A stretch of 24,489 nt of DNA from Ruminococcaceae bacterium UBA6416. GTDB lineage: Bacteria; Bacillota; Clostridia; Oscillospirales; Acutalibacteraceae. Location: assembly GCA_002438505.1 (NCBI GenBank), contig DJPI01000034.1:1-24489 (forward strand), read 5' to 3'. The position numbers and the translations under genes are program-made. A model generated the notes under the pieces. The model saw only the letters and a program-made list of their open reading frames with translations. It did not search any database and was not told the origin of the DNA. Position 1 is the stretch's first letter; each line of letters opens with the position of its first letter. Positions 14,354 to 22,752 of the stretch are shown in pieces.

Positions 14354-14383
14354 AAAAAAAATATTAACTCGGAATTAATATTT
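14354..14383 (-). terminator. AT-rich terminator of the uxaC-MBL operon
   Basis: On the minus strand AAATATTAA (14383-14375) and TTAATATTT (14367-14359) form a perfect 9-bp stem around TTCCGAG, followed by TTTTT. It stands about 50 nt beyond the MBL stop codon. Confidence 0.75.
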
Positions 14384-14430
14384 ATTTCAAAGTCAGACAA
14401 ACATATCGAATTTGTTGAAAAATTCCGAAT

Positions 14431-15219
14431 CTATTTTTCATGCACGGCCGCGGGATTGAAAATCACACAGCCCTCAGGTGAAAAGGACGGATAGGTGAGC
14501 TTTCCGCTCTTTTGGTTTTTCGGATATTTTTTGAGGATTTCTTTGGCATAGTCAATGATTTTTTCAATCTGCTCTGCGCTCTGTCTGCCGTCCGCGTGAC
14601 CGCCCCAGGGGGTGTACTCCCGGCACAGGTCAAGCGTTCTTTCGGCGCCGGGGAGCCATTTTTCAAGGCTCGTTGCATAAATGACCTTCATCAGCAGTAC
14701 GGCGCAGACGTTGTCTCCGGTGAACATCTTTTTTTCGCCCTCATCAAGGAAAACAACCGAGCCCGGTGAGTGGCCAGGAGTGTGAACCGTTCTGACCGTT
14801 CTTGAGCCGAGGTCAAAGGTTTTTCCTTCCTCAAAGGGGAGCCACTTTGTTTTGAAAACGCCGCCGCGGACGTCTTTTTTTGTCACGCCCTCCTTTTTCA
14901 TTCGGTTTGAGATGAGGTCGGCGCGGACTTTTTTGAGGTTGAGCATTTTGAATTTCAGGCTGCACTCGTCCTTATGCACCCAAACGCTGCCGAACTGAAT
15001 TGCGCCACCGGTGTGGTCGCCGTGGGCGTGGGTCGCCGCAACGGTAACGGGAAGGCTGGTGATTGAACGGACAACGGCTTTGAGGTTGCCTGTTCCAATG
15101 CTGCTGTCAATGAGCAGTGCGCTTTTTTCGCCGAGCAAAAGATAGCAGTTGTCGCGTCCGCATTCGTCTATTCGATAGGTTCTTTCGCCAATCTTTTCTG
15201 TTGTGTAAACATTTTTCAT
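14431..15219 (-). CDS. MBL-fold metallo-hydrolase
   Basis: 262 residues of the metallo-beta-lactamase fold. The metal ligands are clear: THAHGDHTGG (HxHxDH), HTPGHSPGSVVF and MFTGDNVCAVL, with a late WGGHADG His. No signal peptide. It starts at the ATG at 15219 behind CCGGAAGTGAT and lies 30 nt after uxaC on the same strand, so the two are probably cotranscribed. The family is broad (hydroxyacylglutathione hydrolase-like, lactonases, RNases). A lactonase-type role beside a uronate isomerase is a reasonable guess from context only. Confidence 0.85.
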   Translation of the reverse strand: MKNVYTTEKIGERTYRIDECGRDNCYLLLGEKSALLIDSSIGTGNLKAVVRSITSLPVTVAATHAHGDHTGGAIQFGSVWVHKDECSLKFKMLNLKKVRADLISNRMKKEGVTKKDVRGGVFKTKWLPFEEGKTFDLGSRTVRTVHTPGHSPGSVVFLDEGEKKMFTGDNVCAVLLMKVIYATSLEKWLPGAERTLDLCREYTPWGGHADGRQSAEQIEKIIDYAKEILKKYPKNQKSGKLTYPSFSPEGCVIFNPAAVHEK

Positions 15220-15249
15220 GACATCACTTCCGGTGCTTAGTTTTTCCTG

Positions 15250-16647
15250 TCAGCCGAGAAAATACTCTTTTGCGTTTTCAAAACAGATTCCGCCGATAAT
15301 TTCCTTGAGCGCCTTTTCGTCAAACGGATAAAGTCCGTCATTCACCCATGAGCCGATAATATGGCAGAGAATACGTCGGAAATATTCGTGACGCGGATAG
15401 GACAAAAACGAGCGCGAATCCGTAACCATTCCAACAAAGCAGCCGAGCACGCCGAGGTTTGCGAGCGTTTTGAGCTGAGCTGTCATTCCGTCAATGTTGT
15501 CATTGAACCACCACGCCGAGCCGAACTGAATTTTGCTTTTTGCCTCGGCGGACTGGAAGTTTCCTAGCATTGAGCCGAGAACGGTGTTGTCCTTGGGGTT
15601 AAGATTGAAAAGGACGGTTTTCGGCAAGAGCTGCTCTTTGTCGAGCGTATCAAGAAAAATGGAAAGTCCCCTTGCCTGCCTCGGGTCGTCAATCGAGTCA
15701 AAGCCGCTGTCCGCACCGAGGGAGAAGAACGCGCGCGAGTTGTTGTTGCGCATTGCGCCGAGGTGAAGCTCCATTGCAAAGCCTTTTTGCGCATACTGTC
15801 TTCCGAGGAAGCAGAGAACGGCAAATTTATATTTTTCAAGCTCCTCTTTTGAAAGCGGAGCGCCGTCTTTCGCCTTTTTAAAGATTCTTTCAACCTCGCC
15901 GTCGTGAGCCGGAGCATAGGGAACAAAGGAAACGGACTGGTCGGACGCAGCCGCACCGAGCGATTTGAAAAAGTCCATCCTGAGGCAAAGCGCCGCTTTA
16001 AGGTCGGAAAAATTTTTAATCTCAATCCCGGCCGCTTTTGAGAGCAGAGTGAGATATTCCGAAAAATCATGCGTTTCAATGTTGATGACCTTGTCCGGAC
16101 GGAAAGCCGGAAGAACCCGGAACGGGAGGTTTTCTTCAAGAAGCTTTTTGTGGTATTCAAGAGAATCGGCCGGGTCGTCCGTTGTGCAAAGGGCAAAAAC
16201 ATTCGATTGAGCAATCAGCTCACGCGGAGAAAAGCCACCGCGGCTGATTTTTTCTTTTGTTTTGTTCCAGATTTCCTCTGCGGTTTCGGGTGAAAGGGGC
16301 GTGTCAATTCCGAAATATCGCTGAAGCTCAAGATGGCTCCAATGATAAAGCGGATTTCCGATTGAAAGGGAAAGCGTTTTTGCGTATGCTTTGAACTTTT
16401 CAAACGGTTCTGCATCGCCCGTAATATATTCTTCCGGAATTCCGGCCGAGCGCATCGCGCGCCATTTGTAATGGTCGCCGGAAAGCCAGAGCTCACAAAG
16501 GTCAGAGGGCGTTTTGTTTTCAAAAATCTCCTTTGCGCTCAGATGACAGTGCCAGTCAAAAATCGGTTTATCTTTTGCGTAAAGAACAAAAAGCTCTTTT
16601 TCAATTTCATTGTCCAGAAGAAAATCCGGACCCATGAATTTTTTCAT
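15250..16647 (-). CDS. uxaC: Glucuronate (uronate) isomerase
   Basis: UxaC converts D-glucuronate to fructuronate and D-galacturonate to tagaturonate, the first step of hexuronate catabolism. The 465 residues start MKKFMGPDFLLDNEIEKELF and carry the metal-site motif FDWHCHLSAKEIFENKTPSD. Further signatures are CTTDDPADSLEYHK, MELHLGAMRNNN and FGSAWWFNDNIDGM, with GMVTDSRSFLSYPRHEYFRR near the C-terminus. Length is normal. The ATG at 16647 follows AAAAGGAGTGATAC. The gene has its own consensus promoter. The other usual uronate genes (uxaB/uxuB, uxuA, kdgK) are not in the window. Confidence 0.95.
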   Translation of the reverse strand: MKKFMGPDFLLDNEIEKELFVLYAKDKPIFDWHCHLSAKEIFENKTPSDLCELWLSGDHYKWRAMRSAGIPEEYITGDAEPFEKFKAYAKTLSLSIGNPLYHWSHLELQRYFGIDTPLSPETAEEIWNKTKEKISRGGFSPRELIAQSNVFALCTTDDPADSLEYHKKLLEENLPFRVLPAFRPDKVINIETHDFSEYLTLLSKAAGIEIKNFSDLKAALCLRMDFFKSLGAAASDQSVSFVPYAPAHDGEVERIFKKAKDGAPLSKEELEKYKFAVLCFLGRQYAQKGFAMELHLGAMRNNNSRAFFSLGADSGFDSIDDPRQARGLSIFLDTLDKEQLLPKTVLFNLNPKDNTVLGSMLGNFQSAEAKSKIQFGSAWWFNDNIDGMTAQLKTLANLGVLGCFVGMVTDSRSFLSYPRHEYFRRILCHIIGSWVNDGLYPFDEKALKEIIGGICFENAKEYFLG

Positions 16648-16675
16648 CGTATCACTCCTTTTGGCGCGTTATGAA

Positions 16676-16709
16676 GCCGCCGTCAAGCCTCACTCTTTAA
16701 GTCGGCGGT
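16676..16709 (-). promoter_or_regulatory. 5' leader stem of uxaC
   Basis: In the minus-strand leader ACCGCCG (16709-16703) pairs with CGGCGGC (16682-16676) across a 20-nt loop, starting within a few bases of the expected transcript start. It could stabilise the mRNA or be a control site; the ribosome binding site lies outside it. Confidence 0.4.
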
Positions 16710-16716
16710 CACCTTG

Positions 16717-16745
16717 ATTTTATTCCCGGCGAACGGTTTTGTCAA
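16717..16745 (-). promoter_or_regulatory. uxaC promoter
   Basis: TTGACA (16745-16740), a 17-nt spacer and TAAAAT (16722-16717). A second copy of the -10 segment, TTGATTTTATGCCCGG at 16774-16789, resembles 16714-16729 (TTGATTTTATTCCCGG). It lacks a -35, so it may be an operator duplicate. Confidence 0.75.
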
Positions 16746-16789
16746 GCTTTCAAAAACGCGGCCGCCTCCGCATTTGATTTTATGCCCGG

Positions 16790-16826
16790 TTTTACAAAAA
16801 AACCGGCTTTGCAAAGCCGCTTTTTG
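16790..16826. terminator. Bidirectional terminator between divergent promoters
   Basis: CGGCTTTGCAAAGCCG (16804-16819) is a perfect palindrome. It is followed by CTTTTTG on the plus strand and by GTTTTTTTG on the minus strand. It stands upstream of both the uxaC and the lhgO-like promoters, where no gene needs ending, so it may block readthrough or antisense transcription. Confidence 0.65.
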
Positions 16827-16855
16827 TTGACTATTCCAAATGTTAGTGGTATTAT
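16827..16855 (+). promoter_or_regulatory. Promoter of the oxidoreductase-MFS operon
   Basis: TTGACT (16827-16832), a 17-nt spacer ending in TGG, and TATTAT (16850-16855), an extended -10 promoter. The leader is about 45 nt. Confidence 0.75.
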
Positions 16856-16909
16856 TTATTTGAAGTATCTGCGCCCTTGTTTTTGCTTTCGGCGGAAAGG
16901 GGTGCAGCT

Positions 16910-18382
16910 ATGAAAGACGAAAGGAACGGTGAAAACATGCAATATGATGTTGCCGTGATCGGCGCAGGCGTCTGCGGTGCGCTCATCACTCGGGAGCTTT
17001 CAAAGCTTGACCTTAAAATTGTAATGCTCGAAAAATTCAGTGATATTTCAATGGGCACCTCAAAAGCGAACAGCGCCATTGTTCACGCAGGCTTTGACGC
17101 GGAAACGGGTTCCCTTAAAGCAAAGCTCAATGTTCAGGGTGCTTCTCTCATGGCGTATTATTGCAACAAGCTTTCCGTGCCGTATAAAAATATCGGCTCG
17201 CTTGTTGTTGCATATTCATGGGAGGATATGCAGACACTTGAGGTTCTTTTTGAGCGCGGATTTGAAAACGGTGTTCCCAACATGGAAATCATCAGTCAGG
17301 AAAGACTGCGCGAAATGGAGCCCTATATCAGCGAAAAGGCGATAGGTGCGCTTTGGGCGCCAACCGCCGGAATTGTCAGCCCATATGAGCTTGCAATCGC
17401 CGCAACGGAGAACGCCTGCCTCAACGGCGCAAGAGTTAAGCGCAACAGCGGCGTTTTTGACATTGAGTTCAAAGATGACCTTTTCTTCATCACGACCGCC
17501 TCGGGCGTTATCAAGGCGAAATATGTTATCAACTGCGCCGGTGTTTTTGCCGACCAGATTGCGAATATGATCGGCGACACCTCATTTAAAATTATTCCCC
17601 GTAAAGGCGAATATTATCTCCTTGATAAAAACGAGAGCAAAATGGTCAACCATGTTCTTTTCCATTGTCCGTCAAAAATGGGCAAGGGTATCCTTGTCAC
17701 CCCAACGGCGCACGGAAACGTCCTCATGGGACCGACCGCCATTGACCTTGATTTTAACAGCAAGCTTGACGTTGACACAACCATTGAGGGTCTTGACGAG
17801 GTTAAGCGCGCCGTCCGTGAGGTCATTCCGACCCTCACAACGCGCAACGCAATCACCTCCTTTGCCGGTCTGCGCGCCCACATTGCCGGAGATGACAGCG
17901 ACTTCATAATCGGCCCGAGCAAGGCGAACGGAAAATTCATCAATGTTGCCGGAATTGAGTCTCCGGGTCTCACCGCCGCCCCGGCCATTGCAAGATATGT
18001 CGGCGGAATTTTCCGCGACATGGCTCCGCAGTATAAGCGCAAGGAAAAATTTGTCACAACACGCCCGGCTCCCGTCAGAGTCAATGAGCTTTCAGACGAG
18101 GAGAGAGCCGAGCTCATCAAAAAAGATCCGCGATACGGCCGCATAATCTGCCGCTGCGAGGGCATCTCCGAGGGAGAAATTGTTGACGCAATCAAGGCTC
18201 CCTGCGGCGCAAGGGACGTTGACGGAATCAAACGCAGAACAAGAGCCGGCATGGGAAGATGTCAGGGCGGCTTCTGCGGCTCAAAGGTTGTCGAAATCCT
18301 TGCGCGTGAGCTGGATATTCCGATGAACCAGGTCACAAAGCACGGCAACGGCTCAAAAATACTTTTCAAGAAGACAAAGTGA
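16910..18382 (+). CDS. LhgO/GlpA-like FAD oxidoreductase with BFD-type [2Fe-2S] domain
   Basis: About 490 residues. DVAVIGAGVCGALITREL is the FAD-binding Rossmann loop of the DAO/GlpA superfamily, and SNAIVHAGFD-like text (TSKANSAIVHAGFDAETG) is typical of L-2-hydroxyglutarate oxidase and anaerobic glycerol-3-phosphate dehydrogenase relatives. The C-terminal 75 residues are a bacterioferredoxin-associated-ferredoxin type domain, IICRCEGISEGEIVDAIK ... GMGRCQGGFCG, with four Cys for a [2Fe-2S] cluster. I choose the ATG at 16910, 7 nt after AAAGGGG; the ATG at 16937 (MQYDVAV) is an alternative. First gene of a four-gene operon. The substrate is a 2-hydroxyacid or glycerol 3-phosphate by family, not proven. 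Confidence 0.88.
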   Translation: MKDERNGENMQYDVAVIGAGVCGALITRELSKLDLKIVMLEKFSDISMGTSKANSAIVHAGFDAETGSLKAKLNVQGASLMAYYCNKLSVPYKNIGSLVVAYSWEDMQTLEVLFERGFENGVPNMEIISQERLREMEPYISEKAIGALWAPTAGIVSPYELAIAATENACLNGARVKRNSGVFDIEFKDDLFFITTASGVIKAKYVINCAGVFADQIANMIGDTSFKIIPRKGEYYLLDKNESKMVNHVLFHCPSKMGKGILVTPTAHGNVLMGPTAIDLDFNSKLDVDTTIEGLDEVKRAVREVIPTLTTRNAITSFAGLRAHIAGDDSDFIIGPSKANGKFINVAGIESPGLTAAPAIARYVGGIFRDMAPQYKRKEKFVTTRPAPVRVNELSDEERAELIKKDPRYGRIICRCEGISEGEIVDAIKAPCGARDVDGIKRRTRAGMGRCQGGFCGSKVVEILARELDIPMNQVTKHGNGSKILFKKTK

Positions 18383-18392
18383 GGTGAAAATA

Positions 18393-19649
18393 ATGCTTAA
18401 ATACGATCTCGTTGTAATCGGCGGAGGCCCCGCCGGAATGGCTGCCGCGCTCAAAGCAAAGGAATGCGGCGTTAAAAAGATTATTATTCTTGAAAGAGCC
18501 GAAAGTCTCGGCGGAATTCTTGAACAATGCATCCACACGGGCTTCGGTCTGCATTATTTCGGAGAGGAGCTTTCCGGCCCCGAATACGCCGCCCGCTTCA
18601 TTGAAAAGGTCAGCGAAACAGACATTGACGTTAAGGTTGACACAATGGTTACGGAAATCAGAACCGGAAACATTGTTGTTGCAACCAACAAAACGGACGG
18701 ACTGATTGAAATCACGGCCACCGCCATTGTTCTTGCAATGGGCTGCCGCGAAAGGCCGCGCGGAGCGCTGGACATCCCCGGCTCGCGTGCTTCCGGAATC
18801 ATGACCGCCGGAACGGCGCAGAAATATGTCAACATTGACGGCTATATGCCGGGTAAAAAAATTGTTATCCTCGGTTCTGGCGATATCGGCCTCATCATGG
18901 CGCGCCGAATGACCCTTGAGGGCGCAAAGGTTGAAATGGTCTGTGAGCTTATGCCGTATTCGGGCGGACTGACAAGGAACATTGTTCAGTGCCTTGAGGA
19001 TCTCGGAATTCCGCTCAAGCTTTCCTGCACCGTCATCAAGACCCACGGCATTGAGCGCCTTGAGGGCGTCACCATTGCGAATGTTGACGAAAACCGCCGT
19101 CCGATTCCCGGAACAGAGCAGTTTGTTGAATGCGACACGCTCCTTCTTTCCGTTGGTCTCATTCCGGAAAACGAGCTGACAAGAATGGCCGGAATCATCA
19201 TTGACCCCGTCACAAACGGCGCCGTTGTTGATGAAAACCGCCAGACGAACCGTCCCGGCGTTTTTGCCTGCGGAAATGTTTTGCAGGTTCATGACCTTGT
19301 TGACTATGTTACGCTTGAAAGCCAGATTGCCGGTGAGGGCGCGGCCAGGTATATCCTTTCAAAGAACCGCCGCCGCACCGTGAAATATGCTCAGACCAAG
19401 GCCGGAGACGGCGTCCGCTATGTTGTTCCGCAGAACATTTCTCTTGACACTGAGGACGACGTTAAGCTCTATTTCAGAGTCCGCGATGTCTATCGCAATG
19501 CAAAAATCACCGTCAAAAGCGGAAACAAAGTCATATATTCAAAGAAAAAGCCCAAGCTTTGCCCCGGCGAAATGGAGTATGTTGTCATCAAAAAGGACGA
19601 TATAGCCTCGCTTGACAAAAAAGAGCTTGTTGTTTCAGCGGAGGTGTAA
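18393..19649 (+). CDS. Pyridine-nucleotide FAD oxidoreductase of the glycerol-3-phosphate dehydrogenase-type module
   Basis: 418 residues with two Rossmann nucleotide sites: DLVVIGGGPAGMAAALKA (FAD, about residues 4-21) and KIVILGSGDIGLIMARRM (NAD(P), about 155-172). CIHTGFGLHYFGEELSGPEY and CGNVLQVHDLVDYVTLES lie in conserved regions of this subfamily. The last 85 residues form a beta-rich extension. The ATG at 18393 follows GAGGTG; the gap to the previous gene is 10 nt and to the next 3 nt, so the three proteins are probably made together as a complex. It likely passes electrons between the first subunit and NAD or another carrier. Confidence 0.88.
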   Translation: MLKYDLVVIGGGPAGMAAALKAKECGVKKIIILERAESLGGILEQCIHTGFGLHYFGEELSGPEYAARFIEKVSETDIDVKVDTMVTEIRTGNIVVATNKTDGLIEITATAIVLAMGCRERPRGALDIPGSRASGIMTAGTAQKYVNIDGYMPGKKIVILGSGDIGLIMARRMTLEGAKVEMVCELMPYSGGLTRNIVQCLEDLGIPLKLSCTVIKTHGIERLEGVTIANVDENRRPIPGTEQFVECDTLLLSVGLIPENELTRMAGIIIDPVTNGAVVDENRQTNRPGVFACGNVLQVHDLVDYVTLESQIAGEGAARYILSKNRRRTVKYAQTKAGDGVRYVVPQNISLDTEDDVKLYFRVRDVYRNAKITVKSGNKVIYSKKKPKLCPGEMEYVVIKKDDIASLDKKELVVSAEV

Positions 19650-19652
19650 AAA

Positions 19653-20012
19653 ATGAAAAGAGAACTTGTTTGTGTATCCTGCCCGATAGGCTGTTCGCTT
19701 TCTGTTGAGCTTTCCGAGGACGGAAAGGAAGTTTTGTCCGTCACCGGAAATACCTGCAAGCGCGGTGACAAATATGCAAGGGACGAATGCACCAACCCCG
19801 TCCGTATGCTGACCTCAACAATCAAAGTTAACGGCGGAAACCATCCCGTTGTTCCCGTCAAGACCTCCGCCCCGATTCCGAAAGGCATGATGTTTGAGTG
19901 CATGAAGGCCATCAACAAAGAGGTTGTTGACGCGCCGGTCAAAATCGGTGAGGTGCTCATCAGCAATGTTTGCGACACAGGCGTTGACATTGTTGCAACA
20001 AACGAAATGTAA
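19653..20012 (+). CDS. DUF1667 cysteine-rich protein
   Basis: 119 residues. It has two cysteine groups, CVSCPIGC at the N-terminus and TCKRGDKYARDEC at about 37-49, and a conserved middle TNPVRMLTSTIKVNGG followed by VPVKTSAPIPKG. DUF1667 proteins are regularly encoded beside LhgO/GlpA-like and pyridine-nucleotide oxidoreductases. The cysteines may hold an Fe-S cluster, so a small electron-transfer subunit is likely. GGAGGTG precedes the ATG. No membrane segment. Confidence 0.9.
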   Translation: MKRELVCVSCPIGCSLSVELSEDGKEVLSVTGNTCKRGDKYARDECTNPVRMLTSTIKVNGGNHPVVPVKTSAPIPKGMMFECMKAINKEVVDAPVKIGEVLISNVCDTGVDIVATNEM

Positions 20013-20022
20013 CAGATGAAAT

Positions 20023-20050
20023 CCAAGGCGGCTTCTGCCGCATTGTTTGG
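20023..20050 (+). promoter_or_regulatory. Intercistronic hairpin before the MFS gene
   Basis: CCAAGGCGGC-TTCT-GCCGC with an outer CCAA/TTGG closure lies between the DUF1667 stop and the MFS ribosome binding site. There is no T tract. It may mark an mRNA processing or stability boundary between the soluble enzymes and the transporter. Confidence 0.35.
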
Positions 20051-20069
20051 AAAAAAGGAGAAAGCTCAA

Positions 20070-21407
20070 ATGAAAGAATCAAAACTTCAGAAAAAGACCT
20101 CCGGCTTCCGGCTGTGGCTTCTTGTCTGGGGACTCGGCCTCGCCGGTCAGATCTGCTGGAATATGGAGAACCAGTGGTTCAACACCTTTGTCTATTCAAA
20201 AATTGCCAAGGATCCGCGCATCATCACCGGAATGCTCATTTGCAGCGCGGCAGCAACAACCTTTGCAACATTTTTCTTTGGAACCTGGGCTGACCGCACC
20301 GGAAAGCGCCGTGTTTTCATCTCCGTCGGATATATCCTTTGGGGAATTTTCACCATTGCGTTCGGACTGACAGAATTTATCAGCAAAACCCATTACCTTG
20401 TTGCCGCCATTGCCGTTGTTGCGGCGGATACCGTCATGAGCTTTTTCGGCTCAATGGGCAACGATGCCGGCTTTAACACCTGGACGAACGACATGATGAC
20501 GGCCAAAAACCGCGGCCAGATCGGCGCCGCACTTGCAACTCAGCCCGTTCTCGGAACAATTTTCGGAACCGTTGTCGGCGGACTTCTTGTTGGCGAAAAT
20601 GACAACTATATGCGCCTTTTTGTTGTCATGGGCGTTTTTGTCATTATTTTCGGCTTTATCTCAATGTTTGCAATGAGCAAGGGCGATGATGTTGCGCCGT
20701 CCGTCAGAGGCTCGTTTTCAAAGCAGTTCTTCAGCGTATTCAATTTTAAAGAGTTTTTCAAGCTCAAAGAGCTTGTTTTGGTCAACGTCATGGTTTCCGT
20801 TTTCTTCATCGGCTTCAATGTTTATTTTGCCTATATGGGCAACTACATCATTCACTATCTCGGCTATACCGCCGACATGATGGGAATTATTGAGGCCGTT
20901 CCGCTTGTTCTTGCAATGCTCACGGCTATCCCGATTTCAATCCTCATCAACAAGAACAAGAATGTTCCGGTGACATTTTTTGCAATCGTTGTGAATGTTA
21001 TCGGCCTGCTTGTCATTGCACCGCTCAAGGCAGCGGATGTTGACAACACTCAGATTTTCAATCTCAGAATCTGGCTCGGAATTTTCCTTGTCGGCGTTGG
21101 ATACGTTGCAATCCTTCAGGTCACCAAGGTTTGGACAAAGCAGCTTTATCCGCGGGACAGCAAGGGTCAGTTTGAGGGAATATGGATCCTCTTCTTTGTT
21201 CTTATTCCAATGATAGGCGGTTCCGTTATCGGCGAAAGAGTTGTCAAAACAAGCGGCGAAACCTTTGTTGACGCCGCCAGCGGACAGATGCAGTATATTC
21301 CGAACGGAAACATTTTCTCCGTCGGTGCCGTTATTATTGCACTGACCGTTATCCCGGCTGTTTTTGCCGCAAAGCAGTATAAAAAGAGACTTTCCGAGGG
21401 AAAGTAA
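20070..21407 (+). CDS. MFS transporter
   Basis: 445 residues with about 12 membrane spans. The loop after span 2 reads WADRTGKRRVF, the MFS signature. TNDMMTAKNRGQIGAAL lies near the following loop, and a central cytoplasmic loop around KGDDVAPSVRG separates the halves. I choose the ATG at 20070 behind AAAGGAG (9 nt); the upstream in-frame ATG at 20016 has no site. The sequence recalls the sugar/cation symporter (GPH-like) branch more than drug exporters, which is tentative. As the last gene of the oxidoreductase operon it probably imports the substrate of that enzyme module. Confidence 0.85.
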   Translation: MKESKLQKKTSGFRLWLLVWGLGLAGQICWNMENQWFNTFVYSKIAKDPRIITGMLICSAAATTFATFFFGTWADRTGKRRVFISVGYILWGIFTIAFGLTEFISKTHYLVAAIAVVAADTVMSFFGSMGNDAGFNTWTNDMMTAKNRGQIGAALATQPVLGTIFGTVVGGLLVGENDNYMRLFVVMGVFVIIFGFISMFAMSKGDDVAPSVRGSFSKQFFSVFNFKEFFKLKELVLVNVMVSVFFIGFNVYFAYMGNYIIHYLGYTADMMGIIEAVPLVLAMLTAIPISILINKNKNVPVTFFAIVVNVIGLLVIAPLKAADVDNTQIFNLRIWLGIFLVGVGYVAILQVTKVWTKQLYPRDSKGQFEGIWILFFVLIPMIGGSVIGERVVKTSGETFVDAASGQMQYIPNGNIFSVGAVIIALTVIPAVFAAKQYKKRLSEGK

Positions 21408-21424
21408 AAAAGCACTTTAACCCA

Positions 21425-21463
21425 AAAGACCGGGGCAACGCATTTTTGTTTGCCCCGGTCTTT
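21425..21463 (+). terminator. Terminator of the oxidoreductase-MFS operon
   Basis: AAAGACCGGGGCAA pairs with TTGCCCCGGTCTTT, a 14-bp stem, followed by CTTTTCTT. Confidence 0.92.
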
Positions 21464-21491
21464 CTTTTCTTCCTCTCACCTCAGAAAAACC

Positions 21492-21520
21492 TTGCCAACT
21501 GAAAAAGTGTGTGCTATTAT
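21492..21520 (+). promoter_or_regulatory. Promoter of the COG1915-like gene
   Basis: TTGCCA (21492-21497), a 17-nt spacer ending in TGC, and TATTAT (21515-21520), an extended -10. Confidence 0.65.
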
Positions 21521-21557
21521 TAGTACTATTATTATCAGAAGCAAAGCAGGTGAAACA

Positions 21558-22646
21558 ATGTTTAAAATGCCCGTTTATATTGCGCCGGATTTTTCAAAGG
21601 AGCCTTTTCTCTCCTTTCCGGACGTTAAAACCGAAAAGGCCGGAAACGGCTTTATTCCGGAAAATTTTTACGCAACAACAATTTTTCCCGAATATTTCAA
21701 AATCAACGGCGAATGGAAGCTGCTGACAAAAAGCAGAATGGACTGCTCCGTTGTTATCCGCAGCGGAAAGCCATATGCCGTTGAAATGCGTAACATTAAA
21801 GAGGGCGATGACGTTGTTGTTGGCCGCAGCGATGACGGAACAAACGGAGTTTTTGTCCATTGCAACGGCTTCCACGAGGAAAGCGAAACCCCAAAAAACA
21901 GCCAGAGCTTTGCTTTCAGGCAAGGTCAGTCGCGCGAAACCTCATATTCAAAGGATTATGATAAGCTTTATGAAATTCTGCGCCATGACCGCGACCACGG
22001 AAAAATTGTCTGGGTGCTCGGCCCTGCCTGCGCGTTTGACAGCGACTCGCGCAAGGCTATGGCGAACCTCATTGAAGGCGGCTTTTGCCACGCGCTTTTT
22101 GCCGGGAACGCTCTTGCAACCCATGACATGGAGGCTGACCGCTTCCACACGGCTCTCGGTCAGGATATCTATTCAAAAGAGGTCACCTTCAACGGCCATT
22201 ACAACCACCTGCACCTGATAAATCTTGTCAGGAAAGCCGGCGGAGTGAAGAATTATATTGAAAAGAACAATGTTAAAACAGGCATCATGAGCGCCCTTGT
22301 CAGGAACAATGTTCCCTTTGTTCTTGCCGGTTCAATCCGTGATGACGGCCCGCTTCCGGACGTTATCGGAAACGTCTATGAGGCGCAGGACGCAATGCGC
22401 AAGCACACAAGCGAGGCAACAACCGTCATTGCCCTTGCAACTCAGCTTCACACCATTGCAACGGGAAATATGACCCCGTCATACCAGGAAGTTAACGGAG
22501 TTTTGAGGCCGGTGTATTTCTATGTTGTTGACGTTTCCGAATTCGCGGTCAACAAGCTTAAGGACAGGGGCAGTCTCAGCGTCACCGGCGTTGTCACCAA
22601 TGTTCAGGACTTTGTTGTGAACATCGGGAAAAACCTTGTCGGATAA
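21558..22646 (+). CDS. COG1915/TIGR00300 family protein (LOR/SDH domain, archaeal-type ornithine cyclodeaminase family)
   Basis: 362 residues. MDCSVVIRSGKPYAVEMRNI followed by GDDVVVG matches the conserved LOR/SDH region. The C-terminal part has the family's fingerprints LAGNALATHDME, NHLHLINLVRKAGG, VLAGSIRDDGPLPDV and ATGNMTPSYQ. Some archaeal members are reported to convert ornithine to proline and ammonia, and cyanobacterial relatives are fused to an arginine dihydrolase. Activity here is only inferred. The ATG at 21558 follows AGGTGA; longer frames run through the promoter. It is monocistronic. The C-terminal domain is expected to bind NAD. Confidence 0.82.
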   Translation: MFKMPVYIAPDFSKEPFLSFPDVKTEKAGNGFIPENFYATTIFPEYFKINGEWKLLTKSRMDCSVVIRSGKPYAVEMRNIKEGDDVVVGRSDDGTNGVFVHCNGFHEESETPKNSQSFAFRQGQSRETSYSKDYDKLYEILRHDRDHGKIVWVLGPACAFDSDSRKAMANLIEGGFCHALFAGNALATHDMEADRFHTALGQDIYSKEVTFNGHYNHLHLINLVRKAGGVKNYIEKNNVKTGIMSALVRNNVPFVLAGSIRDDGPLPDVIGNVYEAQDAMRKHTSEATTVIALATQLHTIATGNMTPSYQEVNGVLRPVYFYVVDVSEFAVNKLKDRGSLSVTGVVTNVQDFVVNIGKNLVG

Positions 22647-22714
22647 GCCGGACGGCGTTTCACACGGCAGCGTTAAAGAGCAACGCGAGCTTAAATATAA
22701 AAGCAAGCAAAAAG

Positions 22715-22736
22715 CGGGCGCCTTCCGGGGCGCCCG
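22715..22736. terminator. Terminator between convergent genes
   Basis: CGGGCGCC-TTCCGG-GGCGCCCG. On the minus strand the tail is CTTTTTGC, which ends ypeB; on the plus strand the tail TTAAAAGTTT is weak. Confidence 0.85.
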
Positions 22737-22752
22737 TTAAAAGTTTCAGCTT

